Assembly: GCA_033239005.1 (NCBI GenBank)
Contig: BSQZ01000001.1
Location: forward strand, 7,248,500-7,312,499
DNA: 64,000 nucleotides
Source of the DNA: Lamellibrachia satsuma
Lineage: Eukaryota > Annelida > Polychaeta > Sabellida > Siboglinidae
Direction of reading: 5' to 3'
Shown here: positions 55,180 through 64,000 of the stretch, piece by piece
Layout of the letters: every line of letters starts with the position of its first letter
Numbering within the stretch: the stretch's first letter is position 1
The notes under the pieces: model-generated
What the model was told of the DNA's origin: nothing
Database searches by the model: none
The model's input: only the letters and a program-made list of their open reading frames with translations
Made by a program: the position numbers and the translations under genes

Positions 55180-55690
55180 TCCGTGGGCCAAAACGACTAA
55201 CAAATTCTAACGGGGAAATGGGGTCCATGGACCTTATTACATTTGTTATTTTTGCTAATTGGACTGACTTTCAACTAAGTTAACAAACTTTTGCAGTGAA
55301 ATAACGAAAACAATCTTCAAACGCAACCATCAGTCATCCCAAAAGATGTTTATGCAGTGCAACAACACAACACAACACCAGATAGATTGAAAACGGCCAG
55401 AATTTCATTTAATTTATTTTATGGATATTGCTCTATGTCTGTGCGCAATTATGATTTCCTTTTTTATCGAATCAGGCCGTGGGCCGAAATGACCATTTTT
55501 TGAATTCCACCGCTTAGAAGTCCGCTACTAGAGTGGGCCAAATCGACCGTAGCCTAGTTCAGTAGCAACGCGATGTTCAGTGAAGTGGGCCGAACATGTC
55601 ATGGGTCTACATGGACCAAAATGACTAGGCCGAACAATCCATCAGCGTGGGCCGGACCCGTCATGGGCTGAACCATCCGGGACTCTGGCA
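55180..55690. repeat. Degenerate GTGGGCCRAA-motif repeats
   Basis: Irregularly spaced GTGGGCCAAAACGACTAA-like motifs (near 55181, 55490, 55530, 55590, 55608, 55650). They are too diverged for a precise unit. No coding potential. Confidence 0.45.
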
Positions 55691-56095
55691 CTAGCATACC
55701 AGAGGGCAGATGCTAAGCTCTGCATGATGTACAAAATAGTTAATGGTCTAGTACTAATGGAAATACCTTCAAATTAATAATCCTATTGATAATAATATTA
55801 TCAGTAGGAGATAATATTCCTTAACCTATCATATTCCTTAGTCCACATGTATAATTACCACTTATATTCTTTTTCCCAGTACTATTCGACTTTGGAACTC
55901 CCTCCCTCAACACATTGTCAGTATAAGCAGTCTGGATGCATTTCAGACAGACACTTCATTATCCAAGACTATAGATGCAACAAAAAAACTATATATAATT
56001 TGTGTGTTTGCCTATTGGTCTGCCTGTACCCTGGGCATGTTGAGGCTAAGCAGAATGTTTGAAGAAGAAGGACACCCTCATCAAGCATGTTGAAT
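55680..56095 (+). mobile_element. C-terminal fragment of a non-LTR RT
   Basis: In broken plus-strand frames: LAYQRADAKLCMMYKIVNGL near 55690, then SFFPSTIRLWNSLPQHIV near 55870 and SSLDAFQTDTSLSKTIDATK. The TIRLWNSLP...SLDxFK pattern is the common C-terminal tail of animal non-LTR RTs. A fragment of the same tail occurs at 48660-48730. Confidence 0.7.
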
Positions 56096-56099
56096 AGTT

Positions 56100-56915
56100 A
56101 TTGTATAAATTGTCTTGTAGAAGGGAAGCAGCGTTCCATATTTCTTTGATTTTTTAGATTACCCATATAGACTAGATCATCAGTGACAATGATGATCAAA
56201 TCGTGTTGCCATCAGATAGCATTGTGCGCATAAAGTGTGACCGTACGATTTTTACATGTGATGTTTTATTTCCAAAAATGTGCCACCACTGCACTGGATG
56301 AGTAATAATCTTAAACTATGGTTTGTTGTCAAAATATCACTGTAGTATTTTTTGCACTGATCACCCCATATATATGTAATTAATGATAAATTCTTCATTC
56401 TCTGCCTATGTGGTTAGAGTATATACATTTTTTTTTATGTTTAATTTTTCCTGTGTAAAACGTGTATTTCTTAAAGCTGCATCGCGTACATTGCCTTACT
56501 TTGATAAAAAATATCTAAGTGCGACCTTTTGTGTTCCCGTTTTCTACAAATATTGGTTTAACAATGACTAACTAATACTTACTTTTTGTTAGAATTTTGA
56601 TTAGTGTGGACACAGTTTTGTCACATGTATCAATATATTTTGACTATAATAAAACTGTACCTGAATTTATGTTAACAAGATCGATGGGAAAGACATATTC
56701 ATTTTATGTGTAATTTTGTAATATATGTAAATAACACAAAAAACTGTAATCATATTGAATTAATCAACATTTACATAGTTCTAAAACAGCAAATTTTACA
56801 ATTTTATGCGGTGCATATCTGCATATGCTACTGTTAAATTAAGTGTTATGACTTGTTTTGTAGGGTTTATTTCACACGGGATATATTCTACAATTTTTAT
56901 ATGGTTTATATATTT
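56100..56915. other. Intergenic, AT-rich
   Basis: No gene or named repeat recognised. Confidence 0.5.
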
Positions 56916-56919
56916 AACC

Positions 56920-57325
56920 CACCATTATATCAGCCACTGCAAAAACAATATATTAGCCACTGTAGCAACAATATATTAGTCAATGTAGAAACAATATATT
57001 AGCCACTGTAGAAACAGTATATTAGCCACTGTAAAAACAATATATTAGTCACTACAGAAACAATATATTAGTCACTACAGAAACAATATATTAGTCACTG
57101 TAGAAACAGTATGTTAGTCACTACAGAAACAATATATTAGCCACTGTAGAAACAATATATTAGTCACTACAGAAACAATATATTAACCACTGTGGAAACA
57201 ATATATTAGCCACTGTGGAAACAATATATCAGTCACTACAGAAACAATATATTAGCCACTGCAAAAACAGTATATTAGCCACTGCAGAAACAATAATTAT
57301 ATTAGCCACTACAGAAACATCCATG
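56920..57325. repeat. 23-bp minisatellite, about 17 copies
   Basis: Unit ATATTAGCCACTGTAGAAAC plus AAT, with GCCACTG/GTCACTA variants. It ends about 165 bp before the 5' exon of the fucosyltransferase gene. Confidence 0.93.
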
Positions 57326-57490
57326 AAATATGACAATTACAGTATTATATGAGATCATAATTGCACGAGATCATAATTGAAATTGAATAAAAATAAATTA
57401 AAATAGAATCACTAGTAAAGATTTGATTGATGGAGTAGCAAACGTTTACTAACAGTGCTTTTAGTAACCATTGCTTCGGTTTCGTTGCAG

Positions 57491-58716
57491 ACTCGAGATT
57501 GCTCTGACGTGGTCTTCAAGGCGTTCATCAAAAGACTGACAAAATGCTTCTAGTAGACATTCTCTTCACAGTTGTTGTAGCGATTGCTAGCATTGTGCTA
57601 AGCGACACAACTGCACAATCGTCTACTGACAAAACTTGTACTGATGCAAAGTGCCAAGACACTGCGAAATCACGTCATGACTCAGCCAAATATCTCCAGA
57701 GGCCAAAGGTTATTTTGTACTGGACAACATACTACGGCCACAGAGATTTTGAGTTTGGATTGGGACAACAGCCTTTCAAGGATGCTGGGTGTCGCATCAC
57801 TAACTGTGTTGCAACAGATGACCCAACACGGTCACAAGAGGCAGATGCACTGATGTTCCACATGCGTAATGTCAATCAGCAAATGGCTTATCCAAAGAAA
57901 CGACTTCCACATCAACGATACGTATTTTTCCTGCTTGAACATCCATATCATCAGTGGAATGACCTTCGTGGCTTCAGTGGATTCTTTAATTTGACAATGA
58001 CTTACAGGCGAGATTCAGACATATTTATGCCATATGGAAAAATAGAAACTTTGAGTCAGTCTGAAACTGACTCTCCTGTTGTTGTGCCGCACAAGAAGTC
58101 ACAGTCATTGGTTGCTTGGTTTGTCAGCAACTGCCAAAGTCACAGCAAGCGAGAGGAATACGTTAAGGAATTACAGAAGTACATTCCAGTGGACGTGTAT
58201 GGTCAGTGTGGTCCACTACAGTGTCCACCAAACAATGACCAGTATCACGCTGTTCGCATGTGGCCAGACTGCTACAAAATGCTGGAGGAAAACTACAAGT
58301 TCTACATCTCATTTGAGAACAACTTCTGCAAGGACTATGTTACAGAGAAGATGATGAATATCCTTAATCTGACTGTGGTTCCTATTGTGTTTGGTGGTAC
58401 AGATTATAGTCGTGATGCGCCTCCAAATTCTGTGATCAATATTCTTGACTTTGATTCACCAAAACAACTATCTGAGTATTTGATTGAATTAGATCAAAAT
58501 GAAGAGAAATACCTTGAGTATTTCACATGGAAATCCCAGTTCAAAGTAGTGACAAAAAAGGCATTCAGTGATGCATTTTGCAGGTTGTGTGAAATATTAA
58601 ATGATCCTGACTATCCTAGTAAAAGTCACAATGACCTTGATCAGTGGTGGGGGAAAGATAAATACTGTGATATAGCAATTATGAGTAAATTGAAACAAAA
58701 GTGGAAAGTTAAGTAA
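57491..58716 (+). CDS. Alpha-1,3-fucosyltransferase (GT10), single coding exon
   Basis: The coding frame is 57544-58716 (390 residues). It sits in an exon that starts at 57491 after TTCGTTGCAG, so an upstream 5'UTR exon is likely. GT10 enzymes transfer fucose from GDP-fucose to GlcNAc of glycans in the Golgi. The sequence shows a type II signal anchor at residues 3-20, then a stem. The donor-binding hallmark follows: AWFVSNCQSHSKREEYVKEL (191-210) with VDVYGQCG (216-223). Next is YKFYISFENNFCKDYVTEKM (251-270), the GT10 signature with its conserved glutamate and lysine. PPNSVINILDF (293-303) and C-terminal cysteines complete the fold. Possible N-glycosylation sites are NLT at 149 and 275. Length and motifs look complete. 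Subfamily (FUT3-7/9 type versus core alpha-1,3) cannot be settled by eye. Confidence 0.93.
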
Positions 58717-58721
58717 ATAAA
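58716..58721 (+). promoter_or_regulatory. AATAAA overlapping the fucosyltransferase stop codon
   Basis: The last base of the TAA stop is the first base of AATAAA. If it were used, the 3'UTR would be only about 20 bases. Further candidate signals lie downstream, so use is uncertain. Confidence 0.3.
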
Positions 58722-59815
58722 GTGACTAATAATCATAACAACTAACTTTATGGTAGGTGGAAGATGAAATATAGATATTATTGTTATGCTGTTAATGTTA
58801 AATGTTCATTTTGACAACAGAAAATAGTAATTAAAATGATTCTGCAAAAGCCCATTTACATAACAGTAATTTCAGTACCAGATCTCTTATTAAGTTTAAC
58901 TTAAGATGTAAATTGTCCAGGTTCTTTCATCAATATAGTCATGAAATGCATTAGAACTTTGTTGTACCAATATTCCCAAGAAGGATATTATGCTTCATTC
59001 TTCCAATTAAAAAGGTGGTGTTTTTCCTGTTAAAACGTACCTTTGCATGCTTTAGCCAGCAACATATCTCAAGGGCAGAGGGAGCACATATCCCTATGAC
59101 TGTTAAATTGAGCCCTGTGTTCCAAAAAGGAATACCAAAGTGTTGTTTGTTTATTGTTTCATTATAAAATTCTGCTATTCATTTAATATATAATATATTT
59201 CATTTTTCACTGTTTGTTGTTTTAAAATGTTACCATTTTGTGAACTTTTCACAAGCATGGGCTCAGGTCGGATTTTTTATTGGAGGGGGCCATCCATATG
59301 AGCAAGGTATGGTGAGTCTGGGGGAAGGGGTGAACTTGCAAAGTGCTCTGAAAAAAATTGAAATGAAATGTTTTCAGATTGAATTTTATTGGAGGTCAAC
59401 CAAAAGAGAATTGTTTTATTAAAACAATACTTTCAGCCGAGTCAGTGATCTGAAGTTGTAGCAAATTTGTCAATCATATTGCTCCCCAATTGATATGTGC
59501 CCTGTGGACTAGCAGCATAAGGAATGCCTCCAAACATTTCTTCTCCATGATGAGATGGGTGGATGTAGCTTGTAAACAATATCTCGAGCTTTGAGAACAT
59601 TGTTTTAATAAAAACAGGGCAGTGAACAATGCTCCATTCAGTTTTTAAAAAATTACATCTTTTGCAACCATGCAATGTAGAATGCAGGTATTCTTTCGTT
59701 CCCCTACACTGCTGCTCACAAGCTGGTGAATACTTACCACTTTCTAGTTAAGGTGTTCATGTTTACATCACTGTTTTTTGTAAGTTCTGATGAAATTATT
59801 TTGTGACCTCACATT
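58722..59815. other. 3' flank of the fucosyltransferase, no gene recognised
   Basis: AT-rich sequence with short open frames only. No domain or repeat family is recognised. Confidence 0.5.
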
Positions 59816-59824
59816 CTACTGTGA

Positions 59825-60030
59825 ATTAATACTAATGATGTTCATGTTTCTGTACTAATGATTTTCATGTTTCTATACTAATGATGTTCATGTTTCTGTA
59901 CTAATGATTTTCATGTTTCTATACTAATGATGTTCATGTTTCTGTACTAATGATGATCATGTTTGCAATGCAAATGATATTCATGTTTACGATCACCTCA
60001 CGTTTACTATGCAGATGATGTTCACGTTTA
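59825..60030. repeat. 23-bp minisatellite (CTAATGATGTTCATGTTTCT)
   Basis: About eight copies of ACTAATGATGTTCATGTTTC plus TGT/TAT, decaying toward the right end. Confidence 0.9.
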
Positions 60031-60261
60031 CTGTTGCCTTGTAGCTTTTTGTGCAGGTCATTATGATACTAGCCACATTAATTTTTTTATATCTGGCAGT
60101 TGGTGTTCTTGTTTACATGTTATGTCATTGTACTGAATTATGTTTTAAGACCAGTTTTAACAAACTTTAAGAATGAACAGTTTGATGCTTATGAGTTGTA
60201 ACAGGCACTAAATAGCATTGTGGTGATGATGAAACTGGTTAGTATGTGATGTGTAATTTGG

Positions 60262-60262
<1 letters not shown>

Positions 60263-60322
<60 letters not shown>
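60263..60322. repeat. (TA)n microsatellite
   Basis: Pure TA for about 60 bp. Confidence 0.95.
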
Positions 60323-60325
<3 letters not shown>

Positions 60326-60329
60326 GACC

Positions 60330-61600
60330 TAATAAGCATACAGTACTTTTGGAAAATGTCAAGGAATCTGTTCTTATAAGCATACAGCAGAATTTATTTT
60401 GTTTCTCTAGACAATAAGGTAACTGTTTAACTAGTCAAATTACAATAATCATGGATTCTGCTGATTAAAAAAGGGGGTGTACTCAAATTAGGGCATGTAC
60501 ACTTAAGAGGTTGAATACGGTATGTTATGTTGATTCCACCATTTTAAACCTGTGTTGTTGTTAGTGTTGTTTTCTTATCAACATTTCTCTCCCAGCAGTC
60601 TATTTTTCAGTGTTCAGACAAAACTTGACTGTCTTGGAAAGTGTGCAATTACTGCAGTAGGTATACACCTCATTGTGTGTCACATTTTATTATTATCTTG
60701 TCTTACATCAAATAAAGTATGCTAAGAATGCACTCTGTGAAGAACAATTGATTGTGGAAGTCACTTCTTTGTACTAAACAATATAATAGACACACACGCG
60801 AGCATGCATGCTAGCACATGCATGCATGCATACATACAAGTAGAATAACATTGAATAACAAACATCACCTTGATGAAGAAAGTCAGTAACCATGCAATCA
60901 ATGAAAAAGTGTATACTGGTTCCGCACTGTTCTAGTGGATGGGAATGCAAACTAAGTACAGGGGTGTGTGCAAACATTTGTATTTTGCAAAAAGTGAATT
61001 CGGATCTCAGTTATGTGAATTAATCTTGCATTATTTTATTCATGGATTTTCACATTTTTCTAACTAATTTTCAATTGTACATACCCTTGATGCATGTGTC
61101 GAACACAACTACAAAAGGAGAGGGTCTGTCGATTTTTTATTTGGGTCGAGTTGACATAGGGGCGAGTTGTCTGATCCGAGCGCTTACCGTAGCGACCCAA
61201 AACCGCTTAGCGCTAGAAAAGCTAGCGTAGTTTTAATTTGTAATAATACAATATATCGCATATTAAAAGGGTCCGCTATTAGAGCCACACTTGTAATATT
61301 TCACTAATGTTGTTAGTCCGGTTAAGCATGCCTTGTCGTAAGCTAGCGTGCAAAGCCAACGTTCGCTGTTTCTCGGGCGATATTACAGTTTAATACAACG
61401 AAGCCAAAGGGTGCGTGACAATCCGTAAGCTTCACGTCCGATATGATAATGAATGTTTAGTGGTAACTTACATATAATATAATCAAATTCAGTAAGTTTA
61501 ACAAATAGAAATTTATGTAATTACACTTAAAAATAAAACAGTCCGCCTCAGCCTGAGGAAATAGGCCCTATCCTATGGCTATGACATGTAATAACTAAAT
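60330..61600. other. Intergenic, no gene recognised
   Basis: No exon or repeat family recognised. The short ORFs have no conserved features. Confidence 0.45.
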
Positions 61601-61619
61601 AATAATAATAACGATTACA

Positions 61620-62510
61620 AATATTCAAGTTATAGTAATATATGGAACAAAACACATAGTAATAGAAAGCAATGCAATAGTAATTGAGCTATTACTTTTT
61701 TATTACAATTGAATATTTAAATCACATCAAAATTCAATTTCATTAGGTCATTAGGCAAAAATATTAATCTGTGTGTTTGTACTTCACATACCAGGCATCA
61801 AAGCAGTCTACACATGGGATTAATGCTGGCCTCTTCTGTGTTAACTCGAACAGCCCATAAAGACAACCAAGGCTGAGAAACCATGTACATTCTATGGTCC
61901 TTTGAAGCCAGTTTTCCTAGGCCTACCCTAACTTTTTTCTACAAGCATATGCCTATGGGGACAGGCCCCCTACATACTGGCCAATCATTCATTGAACACT
62001 GATGATCACTTATTGGATAACTTACAATAAGGGTTCCAGCACTAAATTTACTGTTTTTAACATCTGTACCAATCATTGCAGCTCCATGCCCCGTTATGCT
62101 GGGTAATGTTTGAACAAAATTCAGTAACTTGTACCAACTTATGGTCCAACTCTGTGTGAACATGAGTACTGGTGAACACAGCTTTAATTTTGACTTTTCA
62201 ACACATCAAATTGAATATTGTAAGAAACAGACCAACAAGACCAACAAATCATAGATAATTGATTGAATAACAAGTTATTGTTGCAAACTACTCTACTAAT
62301 GAAGGAACACTACATACATGAACATACTCCCAAATGTTTAATCAAAAGAAAATATTTCTGATGAAATTTTAAAAATAATAATTGTAATGGTAATAGCTTA
62401 AAATGTAATATTAATATATTACATTACCTTCAGCTTATACTAATAACAGAAATAGAAAAAAACTAAGTAATAGCAATAGATTACATTGCAATGTAATATA
62501 CCCCAGGCCT
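61620..62510. mobile_element. Related GGTCAATTACATT-family element, copy 2
   Basis: It shares GCAATAGTAATTGAGC, TTAATGCTGGC and ACAACCAAGGCT with the 38769-39059 element. An ATTACATTGCAATGTAATAT-type end occurs near 62480-62503. It is longer than copy 1, and its boundaries are uncertain. Confidence 0.45.
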
Positions 62511-62930
62511 TGGTCTGTCTACATGATGTCACTCATCAAAGTAGCTGGTTTTACATAAATACAAATTTTGCTATGTATTTTTAAATGTAAAATATGCATA
62601 TTAAGTCATTGCCTGGTAAAATAGTGCATGCAGGCACTGAACAATATCTTAAATTATCAAAGTTTTTCAAACTGTTGTTGAATAAACTTTCATTGAAACT
62701 AGCATTTCATTCACATTGTGAAAACTTATTTTTAATGAGTTAAAAATACACTTTGGGAAACAGTTATAGTTATGTGTTAATTATTACTAGTATTATACCT
62801 ACTTCAAGTTCAGTTATTTTTCACTGGCAAACAACTTTGCAAAGTATTCGATTGTGAGATTTGTTTGTATCAATTTCCAAAGTTTTTCTCAGGTTTTAAA
62901 CTTATCGATTATAAATAAATATATGTACTG
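62511..62930. other. Intergenic, upstream of delta-tubulin
   Basis: No recognisable feature. The upstream non-coding exon and promoter of the following gene could lie here or further upstream. Confidence 0.4.
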
Positions 62931-62933
62931 GTA

Positions 62934-63051
<118 letters not shown>

Positions 63052-63091
63052 ACTGTATTAATTCAAATGTTGTAAAATTATATTGTAGATC

Positions 63092-63551
63092 ATGTCTGTG
63101 GTAACAGTACAAGTTGGCCAGTGTGGAAACCAAGTTGGTAACGAGTTTTTCACCAGAGTAATGGACGATGTATTGACAGGAGGAGGACATTTGGGCCAGT
63201 GTACACAGTCTCAAAATGACAGCTATTGCGAAGAGGCATACAATCGTTTCTTCACAGAAGATGAACAGCTATCAAAGTCGTGCCATGAGACAACTTGGAC
63301 AGCAAAGTCAGTAATGGTTGATATGGAATCAAAAGTAATCGAACAAATTGCAAAGGAAGCAAAGCAGTCAGGAAGGTGGAGTTACCCTGACAATCAGTTG
63401 TTCTGTCAGAAACGAGGATCGGGCAACAATTGGGCATGTGGTTTCTGTTTGAACGGCCCAAAAGAAAGTGAAGCCATTTTGAACATGGTGCAGACAGAAG
63501 TTGAGAAATGTGATCGACTTGATGGCTTTCTGACACTGCTCAGTCTTGCAG
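63092..63551 (+). CDS. TUBD1: Delta-tubulin, first coding exon (gene continues past window)
   Basis: The exon follows TATATTGTAG at 63080-63089 and opens ATC-ATG; the donor GTATTA begins at 63552 after phase 1. The 153 complete codons start MSVVTVQVGQCGNQVG, the tubulin N-terminal nucleotide loop. They carry VLVDM-equivalent VMVDMESKVI (74-83) and the delta-specific FCQKRGSGNNWACGF (104-118), where alpha/beta tubulins have a YxxxxNNFAxG-type block. They end SLAG, the first glycine of the GGTGSG loop expected in the next exon. A stretch of about 15 residues at 58-72 looks longer than in vertebrate proteins. Delta-tubulin supports triplet microtubules of centrioles and basal bodies. The rest of the gene is outside the window. 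Confidence 0.93.
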
Positions 63552-63689
63552 GTATTACTACTCCTTTTTATGACAAATCAGGCTCATATGACAACTTATC
63601 ATATCTGGGCAGTTTTATCATAACAGTAACAAATTGTCCTTCTAGTATGCTTAAATTCACCGTTATCTCAAGCAGATTTGAATTCTGTT

Positions 63690-64000
63690 AAGATAGGGCT
63701 CAGTAACAACGTGGTTAAAATGTCAGACTTTCAACTGAGAGGGCCAGGGTTTGAAACCTCTTGCTGCACCACATTATCTGAGCTATATAAATGAGTATCT
63801 ATCTGGCTATAGACAGTGGTTGATATACAGTGTATGTGATCAAAGTCTTCTCGCAATAATTGCAGCATAGCTGCAACAGAAGTCAAGTTGTCTTCCCAGA
63901 GAAGTCGAGTTGATATTGGAATGAATGGATCTGGGGTTTGTGAAGTGAAGTGCTTTGAGCAGTCCTGTTTACTGGATAACACGCTATGGTGGACTCTCGT
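63690..64000 (+). mobile_element. tRNA-like SINE, cut by window end
   Basis: The head has a tRNA-Ser-like arrangement (ACGTGGTTAAAATGTCAGAC ... GGGTTTGAAACCTCTTGCTG). The body has GAGCTATATAAATGAGTATC and CTGGCTATAGACAGTGG, and the tail has GCTTTGAGCAGTCCTG. The body and tail match the copies at 32936-33250, 33284-33530 and 27385-27505. It is intronic in delta-tubulin. Confidence 0.75.

Noticed and set aside
57544..58716. Bacterial horizontal transfer for the intronless fucosyltransferase
   Set aside because: Its motifs (AWFVSNC, VDVYGQCG, type II anchor) are those of animal GT10 enzymes, and such genes often have a single coding exon.

Overview
This window is animal nuclear DNA. The genes have GT-AG introns interrupting conserved proteins, and the introns are filled with CR1-like and other non-LTR retrotransposons, tRNA-like SINEs, hAT and TTAA-site DNA elements, minisatellites and long (TA)n arrays. 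Allantoinase together with ciliary and centriolar proteins (CIMIP2B/FAM166B-like, delta-tubulin) fits a non-mammalian metazoan, most likely a marine invertebrate. I cannot name the phylum from sequence alone.

Layout. 1-16.4 kb: no convincing host gene. It holds a foldback repeat with a degenerate telomere-like core, degenerate minisatellites, a decayed Gypsy-type retrotransposon (minus strand, 5.8-7.3 kb), a truncated CR1 copy, (TA)n arrays, and a 3.7-kb hAT-like element (11159-14846) with another terminal-inverted-repeat element inside it. 17.27-25.58 kb: allantoinase, plus strand, nine exons recognised, all metal ligands present, first coding exon not found. 26.78-35.87 kb: a CIMIP2B-like microtubule inner protein, plus strand, seven exons. 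36.59-47.59 kb: PPIL3, a cyclophilin-type peptidyl-prolyl isomerase, minus strand, five exons plus an upstream exon that must carry the ATG; its large intron contains a nearly full-length but dead CR1 element. 48-57 kb: intergenic repeats, including an 807-bp hAT element with a perfect 8-bp target duplication and a second CR1-like family on the minus strand. 57.54-58.72 kb: an alpha-1,3-fucosyltransferase (GT10) with one coding exon. 58.7-63.0 kb: intergenic. 63.09-63.55 kb: the 5' coding exon of delta-tubulin (TUBD1), continuing beyond the window, followed by a SINE cut by the window edge.

The neighbouring genes do not form a pathway: purine catabolism, ciliary doublet structure, protein folding or splicing, Golgi glycosylation and centriole structure. 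CIMIP2B and delta-tubulin share a cilium/centriole theme, but nothing shows co-regulation. Exon borders were set by keeping reading phase across GT-AG junctions and by family knowledge; no alignment or transcript data were available. I found no convincing undescribed system. The best observations are the datable nested transposon insertions, TA-microsatellite expansion at one site in an RT reading frame, and the CIMIP2B introns that fall in its repeated PGYxG motifs.
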